Shown here one piece after another: positions 45,416 to 57,960 of a stretch of 64,000 nucleotides of DNA. How positions within the stretch are numbered: position 1 is the stretch's first letter; every line of letters starts with the position of its first letter. The translations under genes and the position numbers were made by a program. The notes beneath the pieces were generated by a model. It ran no database searches, was not told where the DNA came from, and worked only from the letters and a program-made list of their open reading frames with translations. Source of the DNA: Cristatella mucedo (lineage: Eukaryota; Bryozoa; Phylactolaemata; Cristatellidae); contig WPIO01000020.1 of NCBI GenBank assembly GCA_009760855.2, positions 5,031,501 to 5,095,500 on the forward strand, written 5' to 3'.

Positions 45416-48400
45416 TTTGGCCCTAGCGCCATCTGCTTTATCTGCAAAGCTGCTGGTTGCACCAGCTCGGCCATGGGCCTCGTCTAGCCCGGGGGGGGGG
45501 GCAGCTCAAACATAGAGCGAGCAGTCTCAAATGCTAGGCATGATCTATAGAACATTTTAATCTTCTGCATCACCTTGTGCAAGAACCTTTCAGTCGTCTC
45601 AACTGGCATGCACTTTGAATATTAACTGTTAGATTTTGATGTTTTTGATCCCGTGGATCAAACTGCTGCTTAGCCAGTGGAGTGTGTACCTCGTACGGAA
45701 GCAAAAGGTGGCATTTAGGCATTTGACGGACATGACCAAGCAACTGGCTGGTGAACGATTGCGAAGCTCTTACATGCGCACCACCCTGTCATCAGGCATG
45801 TGCAAGATCAAAGGATCGATTGTCTGCATTGGCAGCATTTGTGCATATCATGTGTTTATTTGTGACATAAATGATATGGTCGACCGTGTCATAGCCTACC
45901 AGCTGATTATCCAGCGCTTAAGGTGTGCAATCATTCGGGCCATCACCTGGATGAAAGAATCAGTTCTCTGCAGTGGCAGGCAATTTTGCATAGCACCATT
46001 AGATTTGTGTAATTGACAATTTAGCCGACGCTCGCCTTTGACATAATGGACATACTTGCCCACTCACCTGCTACCATGGAGAGTGAGTATTGGCTGCAAC
46101 TGAGAAATTGGTCATAATCAGGATCAGTAATCAGTTGCCTCCAGCGGCAGACCTTTTTGCACAGCATGTGCTGCTACTTACTTTTACACCGGTTTGCCTA
46201 GGCTACTACTCCCTGACATGTTTGCAGATCGTAGATGATTACCGGTGTGATCAGTTATCAATGACTAACTATCCCCAGTGGCAGGTTTTAATGCATAGAA
46301 GGTCATCAATTTTGTGGTGCTTGGCAAGCTAGCCTACACCACTACTTGGCTGGCTTGTGTTTAGCTCTTACAGAATCATCATGTAATTAGAATCCGTCTG
46401 CTGGACCAAATATCTGTTGGATCCACTCGCAGGCCATTTCCGTTGCTGCAATCGTTTTTTATGGAATTGACACACATGTCTATGCTGGCTTTAGGCAATG
46501 GCATAGCAAAATCCTGTAAGCAGCCATTTGTGAGAGCAAAAGATGATTCACCTTAACTTTCACACATTTCCTGTAGCAGGTCAACGATATGACTTAATTG
46601 AAAAACTTCTTAGTTTCACTGCCTTGCCGTAGACCGAGCAGCTGTGACAGGATGTTATTACTGGTAGTCATGGCTGGACAGTAGATGATCCTTTTTGACC
46701 AATTTGATGCACTTGGTCACACGAATTACTATCCTGACAAATTCACAATTTTTTCAGTTGTACCATCCGGTTACTAGTTATCTCCGTCGGTGTCACCTGG
46801 GTCTTTGGGCAATAAATAATCGAACCCCTCTACTGGTAAACTGGCTGATTATACAGACATGGCTGCCTCAAAGTCATTCATCTCTTGCTTTATAGAGATA
46901 ACAAATCGGATTTGCTATGTTTTCTTATGTACTTCTTGATATGGAAGAAGCAAAGTGGACAACAGTATTTGATGTAAGGTGAGCAATCTGTTGATATCTA
47001 TGCAAGCTAGGAAAGATTGACTAAATGTCAGTCCCTTGCTGGCTTGAGAGCCATTTTATGCTACATAGTCTGGCAATCGCCTACAGCCTGGCAGTGGATA
47101 CAGACACGAGGGCATCAAACTCATGCATTTTGGTTAACCGGAAATATGCAACATATTAGTCACATGGTTTGTGCATACTTCTAGACAAGGAAGCAGCACA
47201 TTACATTACATAACCAGGATGTGATGTAATGCCAACAGAGTCTGTAAGTCCATGTTGTTGCACCTACTGCAGCCACCTGAGATTAGGTAGCCAATTATCG
47301 CTCACACCCACGTGACCCATTGGTTAGTAAATCGTTGGACATGAGATCACAATCTAACTGCGAGTTGCTCCACATAGGCCTCTAAATCATCCATACAAAA
47401 AGAGATATGCCAAATAATTGGCAGTGATGAATGGTTGTTCAGCCAAAACACAAAGCCAAGATTAGCCTGCTTATACTCTCTAGGAGGCACTCAGTCCATT
47501 AGCTAGTTAAGCTTGAAGCACCTGCTAGCACTCTGCCAGTGCCTAAAGAAATGCAAGTTTGTAACTCGTGCTTCTTTTGTTTCAAGTAGAAGCAAAATAA
47601 GATCTTACGCGTGGTTCATATGAACTTGTTGATATGGCAGCAGCATGCTGCAACGAGGGTTTCATGCTAAGCATGGTCAAACTGTCGAACACTGTACTAG
47701 GCCGAGCCTAAACATGGCTGCTTCTATCGGCTTAACCTGGCCAGCAAGGACTCATTGGCCTGCGCAGGGGGGGGGTGGCGGGTGCCATTTCCTGTCTGTC
47801 ATTGATACCTCTTGGGCGCAGCCTCTGCTGTTGCAGTGGAAGATCAGATAAGCACAGAATATCTGAAAGAATGTAATATAATATATGAATATAACAAAAA
47901 ATGAGCACCTCGAGGTTTCTTAGCAGTCCAGGTGAGCCATATTTGCTATGCAGCTCAGCTCACGTTGATTTTAATAGCTTTACATGCACAGTCATGGGAT
48001 GTCATGGTTTAAGACAGGTGGTAGTGATCTGTTATACCTCAGTCTCGTTTTTCCAACACTACGAACTCCGTGGGGGTGCCTGATGTCACCTTAGGCTTGC
48101 ACAGTTTAAATCGTCCACATAAATGGTGCCACTTCGACAGCAAGCTTAGAGAGGAGGCAACTGTGAGCACCAGGTAAGTCAACGAGCTCTAGCTCGTAGG
48201 CAGGTCGGCTGCTGTGCCCATCACAGCTTAGCTCGGGCAGGCTTTGCTGCCCTTTACCTGGAGGTGATTCATCTGCTGGGAGCATGAGCCAAATAAGCTG
48301 AATCCTTGGATGCTCTTCCACAACGCAGTCACTGCTTTGCTAGCTCACAGAGCCAGACTTCTGAGAGCAATTGCTGTGCACAGCTGCTTTCTTTCAGTAG

Positions 48401-49384
48401 CTGAATGCTATGCTAACAACGCAAATAGCTCCTGCATCTTGGTTGCACTGTAAATATAATTAATTTGTATAGCATCCCTTGCGAACATATTCGCTATTCA
48501 GGCACTTCTTATATGCCTCGGAGCTCGAGCCCATGACCTCAGCCAGACCTTGGTCGGGCAAGTTCTTTCCCTACTGGAGAAAACCATCTCTGAGCTTACC
48601 TATCTGCTTTAAACCTAATCTCTAGACCTTGATCATTAAGTGCCTTGCAGCCATTTATATTGGCAGCTTGCAGGAAAAGAGAGCTTCATAAAGACTTTAC
48701 TCGTGCTTCCACGAATAGGTTTGGTTACTGAAACAATAGCAAAAAAAAACTATGCTTTAGCATCTGTGGTCGACATTTTTGCTTGAATTGTTGTATGCTG
48801 TAAATCTTATTCATCATAATGATTAGGCCAACAAATAGCCCATGTATTTTCTTTCAGGAGGCATAACCGACCCAGAGTTATTGGTAGATTGTTTGGCAGA
48901 TAAATACATGGCATTGCCATTGTCATCTCCGGACATAGCGATGATTAGGATTAGGGATTGACAATTGGTTCGGGGGTTGACTGATTTTAATCGTCAAGGC
49001 CAAACAGTAGAAACTTGGCTTACGAGTTTAATTCGTTTCGTGACAGAACTCAAAACTCACATTATTCAAATGTCAAATCAACAAAATTCGTGATTATTAC
49101 CCAAATCACCAGGGAGATCAGACGACTTGAAGATGATGATGGAATTAGTGGAGAAGGTTGAAAATGACAACTGAAACTAATTCGCAGACTTTTTTCTTTG
49201 TCTACATGCTTTGTACCTTCAGTGGTTTTCCATGAAAACCTGTCCAATCAGGTTTGTGCCTCATCTTCATTTTCTGAATGTTTCTGAAATGCTACGCTAA
49301 TGTTATTAAATAGTTCTGTCTCAAGTTTGGCTGGAAAATTTTCTGTTTCTTTTGAATAATCCTGCACTGTTCTCCCACATCCCC
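45416..49384. other. No gene recognised; right flank of the array
   Basis: Starts with an 11-G run at 45,491-45,501. A 126-codon frame at 45,636-46,016 was not recognised. The phrase CAGTGGCAGGCAATTTTGCATAGC recurs loosely near 45,970, 46,140 and 46,275, which may be a decayed short-period repeat. A nine-G run lies at 47,767-47,775 and a hairpin at 47,199-47,231. Region 48,430-48,740 has a weak resemblance to 55,850-56,110. Confidence 0.4.
47199..47231. other. Imperfect hairpin, 13-bp stem and 7-base loop
   Basis: CATTACATTACAT at 47,199-47,211 pairs with ATGTGATGTAATG at 47,219-47,231 with one mismatch. The loop is AACCAGG. The stem uses the ATTAC unit of the LINE-B tail, so it could come from two opposed tails. 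Confidence 0.6.
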
Positions 49385-49575
49385 AACCTTTCCTTTATCT
49401 AGCCTGCAGAGATAACCTCCAGCATCCTGCCTATTCCTATGTCCTGGAAAAGCTCCATGTACTGCTACTTCTGCAGCTCTTTTACCTGCTGCTCTGTTGT
49501 CAGTTCCTCCAAGTCGGCCTCGACGAGCTCGCGTCTATGTAGCTCTCATCCAGGTCCAGGCCCATGGACTAGCCA
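49385..49575 (-). pseudogene. Possible pogo/Tigger transposase C-terminal remnant
   Basis: The minus strand reads ELVEADLEELTTEQQVKELQK, a stop, then QYMELFQDIG. The acidic string with DLEELTTEQQ resembles the tail after the DDE domain of Tigger-like DNA transposons. The match is short, interrupted and of low complexity, so it could be chance. No other transposase part was found nearby. Confidence 0.25.
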
Positions 49576-51492
49576 GGCGATGCATACTCCTCCACTAAAG
49601 CAGCTTCAAATTCGAGTTTTCTAAATTCTGCTGAACATTCCTTTACAATTGTGCTCGGCTGATATTGCAGCATTCATTTCGACGTTGGCTGCACGACTAG
49701 CGGCTGGATATCTAAAGCTGGCTCGTAACTCAAGTTTTGCTCTCGACTCAGAGTTTGAAATCGGCCAACAGACAAAAGGTCTCTCAAAAAACATTGAATT
49801 TGGCGCACTGGTAAGTCAAGGTAGAGCAGTGCTGCTGTGCCTGTTTAACTTAGTCTGTCGCTGGGTGGATGTAAGTTGAATTGGGCATAAGCATGTGTAT
49901 CCTTTGGGTTCTAACGGTGAGGTAAATCGTTTGGTGAATCGAGTTTCTAATGTCTAACGTTTTATTTTAGCTAACTGCATTTGTAGAGTTTGGTTGAATA
50001 CCTGAAAAGGAGAATCAACATTGCCTTCACATAACTAAGGACCTTTTGGGCCATCGACCTAATATATCTTAGTTGAACTTAAGGTTAACCTTAACGTTGA
50101 CATTATCACACACGCTGCTCACTCGCGAGCATTCTCTACTCGACCGAGGCCATTTGATCAAAATAATGAATAGTTTTACAGCTCAGTGAGAGAGCTAAAA
50201 TGATACCCAGGAGCTTAGCAAGTAGCTGGGTCTCTAGCTGCGATTTGGATTGCAAAATAATTTCTTTCAGCTGCAGACGGTGAATGCTTATCTGGTTGCA
50301 GAGCCTCAGAACATTCACCAAACTTTATCTAGCAAATGCTTCAGGGCTGAAGACTGTCGATACATGGAGCATCCTTCATTAACAACAGCCAAATGCAGGC
50401 ACTGTATTTTCAAGGTAAACCCTGAAACGTCACAGAAAGCATCGCAGCTTACGGGAAATTGCATGGCAGGCACATGCTCCTCCTCCGATTGGAAAGCTGG
50501 TCGTTGTGAGAAAGCTACCCAGCTCGGGTAGAGGTATGGCAATCTGGGGGCCCAACTCTTGAGACAAACCTGAAAGCTTGGCTGCATTCGGTTGGCAGTG
50601 ACATAGCCGAGTGCAGCAACCTTGACCTAGCAGTCACCGGTGCCTACTGGGAAAGAGCAACTACAGACTTCCTCTAACCGTAGTGTCCTTGATTCGATCC
50701 AGGCTGTCCACGTGTTACCCGGCACGATTCCACAGTATCGCTTTCTAAGGTTGACTGACTGGTTTGGTACCAGTTTAAGCTCTTCTTGATTTAACCCACG
50801 ACCTGCCATTAGCATTTTTATCAGCCGGTTCACTGGCCGGAATTTTCAGAAGACATCTTTAAAGGAAAGACTTTGCCGTTTGCCACTGCCAAGTGGCGCT
50901 TGTCTGTCAGAGTAATCTCTTAGAGTGGGTATAGGAGCATTTGAAAGCTAAATTAGTTTTTAGATTCAGCCCCCTAATTTACTCGGAACACGAAAATAGT
51001 ATATGGAGCAGGCTGGCAGCAGTTAATTGGGGATTCTGCTTTCGGGTTTGTTTCAGCTGGTTAATGGCAAAAAAAGTGACTTGGTAGTACACGAAAATTG
51101 TATAGGCAAAGTCAGGTGGAGAGAGCATTTGGTGATGTAGCTTGACAGCAAGCATGAGACAGTGCCGAAGCACCGAATTTCTATGAATAGCTCTGCAATT
51201 GGCTTGCTGGAAGACGGCTCAAGGCAGCTCACCCTTTAGCCAATTGCTTCCACTGATCTCATGTGAAGGCAGTGACTTACCCTCATAAACCATGTCCTCA
51301 TAAACCAGCATGGCCCCTAAAACCATCAGCCATAAACACAAGCCGCCCACTAAACGCATGACGATCAAACAATCAGGCCTGGGTCCAATGTAGTCCACAC
51401 GAGTACTTCACTGTAAGCTGGCTTGCCAGCTGTCCCCAGGATCGCCACATAGAGCAAACTGAACCGGGTTTTTAATCTCAGCTGTTGCCCAT
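49576..51492. other. No gene recognised
   Basis: Several short overlapping frames on both strands, none with a known motif. AAGGTTAACCTT near 50,081 is a perfect 12-base palindrome. No repeat family was recognised. Confidence 0.4.
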
Positions 51493-51565
51493 AGCTCATT
51501 CTCTCTTTCTCTGTCTGTCTGTATGTGTCCCTCTCTCTCTCACTCCCTCTCACCCACTCACTCAA
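51493..51565. repeat. TC-rich simple repeat
   Basis: Runs of TCTC with CTGT and CACT interruptions. Any open frame across it is an artefact of the repeat. Confidence 0.8.
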
Positions 51566-52324
51566 TGGTAATTCCAAATTTTAGCAAGGGTTGGCCCATA
51601 CTGATTCCTTGGACCAGCAGCATAGGTTGGACTTCCAAGTTCTCGATGGAAAGTATTGGTCAATTTAGGATAATTTCTCTCGTTGTTGGTATAGGTTGCC
51701 TTTTCTGTGAACAACACATTTCCCTTACACAATTTTGTAAAATTAGGGTGTATCTACATAATGCAGCCACCAGCTCTGCCTAATGCATCATCTGGCTTTA
51801 GAGCCGGCTACTGGTAAAGTATTTTAAGGATTAGCAAGTAAATCTCAAGAATTAGACCTTGCGTTTGGCAACCAATCACGAAGTTTGCGGCCATACATTC
51901 GAAGTTAAACTAAATGTCGGTCGCTTTAGACAAATAACCACCTTCAAGAGAAAGCGCCTGATTGCAGTCGGCAGATTAGAATTTCTGCTTCCAAGCATGA
52001 ACTAACCGTGCAATTAAGGAAGCCAGCTAACCATCGCCTAGGCCTAAACCAAAGAATTGATTTATCCAAGGATATGAGAGCACACAACAAGGCCGACTAT
52101 TTCCTAGAGTGACTGCAACGGCTTGGAACTTCTTGAGAGCTAAACCGTTTTGATTGCAGTTGTTTGTCATTATATTAGAACGGTCGCCGGAGTGCCGCCA
52201 TAAGCTAATTTCTAAAGCCCTAAATCAATATAATGAGATTCGATTGCATGCTTAAATACTGCTGTTGTATGCCAGGCAGTCAGCTAGCCTAAGCCTTCAA
52301 TGCTCAGAGAGAGGCACTCACGGA
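51566..52324. other. No gene seen
   Basis: Stretch between two simple repeats with no recognised content. Confidence 0.4.
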
Positions 52325-52440
52325 AAACAGACAGAGGGAGGGAGAAAGAGAGAGAGAGCGAGATAGTGCGTGAGAGAGAGATGGAGAGAGGGAGAGAGAG
52401 AAGGAGAGAGAGAGAGAGAGAGAGAGAGATGGTGGGCATG
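52325..52440. repeat. GA-rich microsatellite
   Basis: Mostly GAGA units with GGGA and GAGC interruptions, with a purer AG tract around 52,400-52,430. Confidence 0.9.
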
Positions 52441-53315
52441 TGTGTTTAAGTGAGGGAGAGATATGTTGTGGTTTTGAAACGTTAATAGGTTGTTGGGTCT
52501 CATAGGTCGAGAGAAATATACTGAGTAAAGATCTAACTCCTGAGTTCCAGAAAGTCATATACATATTCATGGAAGAGTAAAGATCATTGCTTGATGTAGT
52601 ATTTGGTAGCATTGGCAAGTTTAATCATCAGAGTCACTACTTTTCTCAGAGAAGGGCAATAGGTACCTGCTAGGCATAACACATTCGTTTGATATCGAGA
52701 TTTTAGCTTTTCGTGTAACTGTAATGCAATTCCATAGACAGACAACAATGGTGCTTACTGGACGCATGTAAAACGTTTGAGCCGTAGGCTGTACCACAAT
52801 GAGAATTTGCCAAATAGCAATTGAAAGATTGTGCATTCTGAGTGCAATGGCAGAAACGTGTTAGTGAATGGCTTGAATGGCTTATGGAGATACAGCAGCT
52901 TAACTTTCAGCTTCGGAGACTCTACCCCAGACCGTACCCCAATGCGATCACGACGCATTCAGGTATCCCCTTAAGTGCAGCGCCAGTTTCGATGTGACCT
53001 CTTTGGTTGGGATCTGTGTGTTTTCAAATCTCTGATCAAATTGAATTGCAGATGCATAAATGTTTGTACGTAGGCTATGGGAGCTGCAATACGAGCAAAT
53101 TACACTTTGGAGGGTTGTCTAACTTGAAAAAGCATTCAATTAGACTTGTATATGCCTTGGTGCATACAAATGAGCAAAACATTTGTCAAAAACGTTTGTA
53201 CAGGTTTAAGAGCTCTTTTTAGCTTAGGGTTTAGGATGCTGCTCAGTTGCAGACTAGGAAGGTGGCCCATCTCACTGTTTTAGTCTGCAAGTGCACTGCA
53301 TGGTCGTAATGTAGA
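52441..53315. other. No gene seen
   Basis: No coding or repeat family was recognised up to the first 185-bp direct repeat. Confidence 0.4.
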
Positions 53316-53499
53316 TGTGATGGAGCTGCAGCCCTGATAATTCAGCGATCTATGCCTGCCTAATCAATGTGGGTTAGTCAGACAGCTTACCATCCTGCTT
53401 TCTCAGCTACCTGGTCAGCAAGCCCTCCCTCTCAGAGATTGGTCCTGCTTGACCTTAAGTAATTGATTGCCAAGAATCAGCTGTCTTCATTGGTCAATA
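53316..53499 (+). repeat. Direct repeat D, left copy
   Basis: Runs from TGTGATGGAGCTGCAG to TTGGTCAATA and matches 54,546-54,730 at roughly 90%. Shared landmarks are GCCTGCCTAATCAATGTGGG, CTACCTGGTCAGCAAGCCC and AGATTGGTCCTGCTTGACC. The ends start TG and end CA if trimmed to TTGGTCA, as an LTR would, but no matching target duplication flanks the pair. Confidence 0.85.
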
Positions 53500-53504
53500 C
53501 TTAA

Positions 53505-53640
53505 CAATAATAATAATAAAACTTTCGAAAAGGCATCCGCAGAAGACTAGATTATTTCTAGGGGCTTAACAATTGCTGCACAGGAAGCAAGCTCAAATGG
53601 TTAGTGGTTGCATGCTCAACATAAATGACAACAGTATTAT
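53505..53640 (-). mobile_element. LINE-A 3' end relic, minus strand
   Basis: AATAATAATAATAAAAC followed by a decayed version of the 3' untranslated region (TCTAGGGGCTTAACAATTGCTGCA) and GGTTAGTGGTTGCATGC. It begins six bases after the left direct repeat. Confidence 0.6.
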
Positions 53641-54545
53641 AGGTGCAAAACCTAATTCCAGCCTGCACAATGCCACCTCTTTCTGTTTCCCATGTGGTAT
53701 GTGCTACATTTGCACACTGTTACACCCAGCTTCTGCACATTATGTGATGTCGTCCTCATCGAACCAGGCATTGATTAGCAGTTTCAGGTAAGTGTGGTCT
53801 GTGGTTTTTCTGGGACACAAGAGCCATGCTAGCACACAAAAGGGGCCGTAAAAGCAGGGCTGGGCAGTCACCTGCTACTTTGCAGTGATCCTTGCTGCTG
53901 CTCCCTAAGATCCTCACTGGAATAGACATTAGCTGCAGCCTGCTACCATTTCTATGCCACCGTTTATAATTGCCTTTTATAGACAATTGACTTAAAGATG
54001 TGGGCTTATTTTCGAAATTTTGAAGTAATGTGCAAAACTCGGCTGTCGTAGGACACTCTAAGAGCCGTGTGGAGATAATAAATGGACATGCAGACATGCT
54101 AGGTGTCCCAGCAATGCTGCATACCACTCCAGGGTAAGCGATGACTCTTGTTCGCCAACGGCTGAAGCTCAGATGCAAAGAAGTAGCTGTGGTCACAGGA
54201 TATGCCAGGGCTAACCTGCTGCACACTCGTCTATCACCTATCACTCGTCCATCACCTGCTATCTCAGTCTTGGCTTTGACATGCCGTAGTAATGTTCTGC
54301 CTGTGAACAGCTGCTGGATGTATCATTCAGAAAGGCCCAGTGAGAAGCTGTGGTTTAGCAGCATGCAAGAAGGTGCACAGCCGTGGTCCAGGAGTCTCGA
54401 ATGGGGTCCAAGGGAGTCGTGCTTATCTTTGCTCCGTGAGTTGATGAATAAACTGGTGGTATCGGTCATCGGCTGGCATTCCATGCTGTGTGCAACTGCA
54501 ACCAAACTACAGTATCTACAGGCTCAATAGAGCTCCATGCACAGT
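53641..54545. other. Interior between the direct repeats; no gene recognised
   Basis: Contains overlapping open frames on both strands (minus 53,756-54,244, 162 codons; plus 54,141-54,530, 129 codons). No motif was recognised in either, and both lie in repeat-rich sequence. A strong splice-donor match CAGGTAAGT lies at 53,785-53,793 but has no convincing exon before it. Confidence 0.4.
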
Positions 54546-54730
54546 TGTGATGGTGCTGCAGCCCGGACAATTCAGCCGATCTGTGCCTGCCTAATCAATG
54601 TGGGTGAGTCAGACAGCTTACCACCCTGCTTTCTCAGCTACCTGGTCAGCAAGCCCTCCCTCTCAAAGATTGGTCCTGCTTGACCTGAAGTGATTGATTG
54701 CCAAGAATCAGCTGTGCTCATTGGTCAATA
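54546..54730 (+). repeat. Direct repeat D, right copy
   Basis: Second copy of the 185-bp repeat, in the same orientation, 1.05 kb after the left copy. Confidence 0.85.
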
Positions 54731-56332
54731 GGAACTGAGCCTCCAGCAATCGGCTGCAGCTTAACTGACCGTGATGGAGACTCCATTTGGACAAAGGAAA
54801 CCTCACTAGCTGCACTGGTCACTCTGCTCCAGCCTACTGAAGTAAACAGCTACACAGGCATACGTCCGAGGGGGGGGAATCTGCACCTTGATTCCCTCCC
54901 CTCGGCTTACTAAAGCAGTGGCAGCAATGATGTGGGTGATGTGACTTTGAAGGCCTAGGAGCTGCTCCTAAGATTCAGGTCAGTATGCTGCAACTATTGT
55001 GTGGCTCTTATGCTGCATGATGCCAATCAACTCCTGGCATCCTGATTGCTGCATTATGTGTTCGTTTGCCTTACCTGTCTCTGCATGAGCTCCGATGTAT
55101 GCCGAGAGGCAAGGACTGTGTTAACACATGTGCATAAACCAAAACCGTTGCCCAACGATATTCCCAATCACCCCCATGCGTTTAGTATAAGTTAGGCACT
55201 GCTGGTGGTTCATTGACACATCTCTGTCGAGATTGTTTGTTGAAAAAGGTACCGAGCATGGTTGCTATGGTTTTACAGTGGTAATGCTTCATGCATCCTA
55301 AAAGGTAATGCCTCGACTCTACCAACAACAACTCACACGTCAAGACGCCTTGACACAACCAACAGAATGAGAATGCTGGTCGATGTGCTGTGCTGAACCA
55401 CCTCCCAACCCTCAGCAGTCTCTATTCATCGTGGAGCCGTCATTACCACCAGCTCTGATGCAATTACGGTTGAGCTAATCATGTAAAGTCGGCCAGCTCA
55501 GCTCACATTGCATACAAGCTGCTTGGCAGTCCTTGGCCGTGTCGTTTTCTTATGAGGGAGGTAGAGGAAATCAGCTGGCTGCTCTTGATCCGCTCGATGC
55601 TTGTTTTGACTGTCGTAGGCATGATGGCTCTCGAAGGAAAGTCGCCGAAAGCATCGTCATGGCACAGCTTGGCCTCACTGGGATGCACAGGATCAGCCGA
55701 CGATTGAACTGCTGGGGAATGCTGTCAGTTGACTTGAGCTAGTCCAGAAGCACTGGACAGAAACTGTTGCCATGCAGTTGCTGTTTTCCTGCCACTTAGA
55801 GCTAAGCATCTTACATTTGTTTTTCAAAGTCTATTTGTAACTGCTTCGTGTCACTATGTGCATGCTGTTGCAGCTGCTCACCGATCGCCTGCTTCGTAGT
55901 TGCGCTGTATATACGAAACTGCTTAAGAGCCAATCTCCTCTGGCCCCACCCTTACAGAGTGCCGTACAGCCATTGACGTTGGTAGCTTGTAGAGCTTGTA
56001 GCTTGTATAGTTAATGCATGCATAGATTTCATATAGACTTTGCTTAAGCATGCATCTATTACCTACCTGTACTTGTATCAGTCATTTGTTATCTGGATCC
56101 TGGCTCATGAATAAAGTTGCTGAATCAAATGATGCTTGAGTTGTGTTTCGTCATTGGCTGAGCATGGAGCAGTGGCAGGTACAAAATTTGCTTCCACACC
56201 GATACACTGCCATAATCAGACCTGTAAATTTGTTAGAAGGCTTTATTCTATAAGTCCAACCAGCCAAGCTAGCATCAGCAAGCCTGTAAAATAGCTTATG
56301 TCTATTGCTGTCTCCCGTAGTCTATTTATACA
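54731..56332. other. No gene recognised; possible LTR-like stretch
   Basis: An eight-G run lies at 54,870-54,877. Between about 55,850 and 56,150 there is a TATATA, then an AATAAA, then GCTTGAGTTGTGTTTCGTCATTGG, a layout like the U3-R-U5 of an LTR. The only partial match, at 48,600-48,720, is too weak to prove a pair. Confidence 0.35.
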
Positions 56333-56355
56333 TTATATATATATATATATATATT
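56333..56355. repeat. AT microsatellite
   Basis: A short pure AT dinucleotide run. Confidence 0.9.
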
Positions 56356-56889
56356 ATTTATTCTGTATTCGATTCGTTTCCTTTTTAGGCCGGTCTATAG
56401 ACAAATCAGCCCGCTAGTCCATGATCCTAGTCTTTGCCTTCACCAGAGCAATCCAGCTCTACCTAGATGACATTACAACTGCTCAGTGCTCAGTGATTTT
56501 TTGTTGATCATGCAGGCATCGCCTTTAGAAACCGTCACCGGTGCTGCCCCAGGAGCTGAAATCTGGGGCTATGTTTGCTCCTTTGGCATGTGGGAACACA
56601 ATGGTTGAGCCTACTGTGTGAGGGCACATTCTGCATAAGCTCACCCATGAGCATTCTTAAACCTGTTTTTCGCTCAGAGACAAAACCCACCTACCTTATG
56701 ACCAGGTATGGGAGGATTTGTGTTTTTGTGGATAGGCTTTACCTAAATATGTCAATAACTGAATCAGCAAGGGCGTGTGTGCGCGAGGTTGTATGTGGTC
56801 TTGACATAATTCTGACTAAATTAATGGGAAGTTGTAAGTACGCCCTTTCAAGATTCCTATCGTTTACATGCAACGTATCACAGATAATG
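56356..56889. other. No gene recognised
   Basis: A 105-codon frame at 56,575-56,892 was not recognised. It sits directly before the LINE-B RT relic and in the same orientation, so it could be decayed upstream LINE sequence. Confidence 0.35.
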
Positions 56890-57960
56890 TAACCATGAGT
56901 ACTACTTTTCTGGATCGCGATAGTACTCAGCTGTATTGGTCATTCAAACCATCAGAATGTTCTTCAGCAACTAACAAACTGAATGCTTGCCTTGCCGAAA
57001 TTCTGTCCTAGTATTCGAAAAATGTCTTGACACTATATAATGATAAAACCAAACTGCTGCTCTTTGGACACCCTAAGCTGGGATTGAAAGGCTTTGCTCT
57101 TCGAATTGGGGGTGCTATTGTGCCACCATCACCACGAGCTCGGCATTTAGGTATTGATTTTGACAGCAGCGAATATTTATTTTGAGAGTTTCATTCGGAA
57201 AACTGCTTTTACAGCTAGTCATCACTTCTGTTCCCTATCTAAGAGTAGGAGCTGTCTTCCACAGTGGCTTGCAAAAAATTAAGCTGGCTTATAAGTTCCT
57301 TCTCGGCTTGATCCTTGTAATTCCCATTTGGCAGGGCAGCAAAAAAAAGCACCTAGGCCACTGCAGCTGGCAATGAATATTACTGCAAGGCTAGTTTTCA
57401 AGTCCCAGAGATTTGACCACGTGTCCGCTTTGCTAAAAGAGCAAGGGTGGCCGCCTGTTGATCAACAGATACTGAGACAAGTTCTCATGCTGACCCACAA
57501 GGCCCCCAATGGCCTGGTCTGCCATACCTAGCTGAACGGCTGTTAACAGTTTCAACCTCCTCATGCCGTCACGGTTTCTATGGATAATACATGTTCTGTT
57601 GCTTTATTTTACTTAAAGACAAAAGTTGGCGATAGATGAGTTAGCCCTACTGGTCCGAGACTGTAGAACTCACTTCCAGAATTATTATGCAACGACAGCT
57701 ACTAGCCTACTGCTGAATGTGTATCACTTTGTAGGCTAGCCTGAGTGGCTACTTCCATGCTACTCACTACCTTAACTGCTCTCTTGATGCTTTAATCCTT
57801 TCCAATTTCTTTGTTGGTTGAGATGATATCTTATAACTATCAAATGCATACCGAAAGCGACTTAGGCTGTGAATGTGCTATACAAAACTCTTCTGCCTAA
57901 CACCCACGTAGTGTGTATGGCTTTGTGGAGTTACAGACTGAGATACATTAAATTAAATAT
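56890..57960 (+). mobile_element. LINE-B, 1.1-kb RT relic, plus strand
   Basis: The longest LINE-B piece. Broken frames give STTFLDRDSTQLYWSF, CLAEILS, YNDKTKLLLFGHPK, SPRARHLGIDFDSS and MNITARLVFKSQRFDHV. KVLMLTHKAPNGLVCH-like sequence and the 3' untranslated region follow, ending in ATTAAATTAAAT. These follow the order of the palm and thumb of L2/CR1-type RT. Many stops and frameshifts make it inactive. Confidence 0.82.

Noticed and set aside
45636-46016. Plus-strand frame of 126 codons next to the array
   Set aside because: No recognised domain and no second copy to test conservation. Frames of this length are expected by chance in 64 kb.
50515-50531. Six-base perfect stem CTACCC/GGGTAG with a five-base loop
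   Set aside because: Too short to stand out in 64 kb and with no conserved copy or context.
53756-54244. Minus-strand frame of 162 codons
   Set aside because: No motif recognised, overlaps a plus-strand frame of 129 codons, lies between direct repeats, and has no supporting splice or promoter pattern. Kept only as a note in the interior entry.
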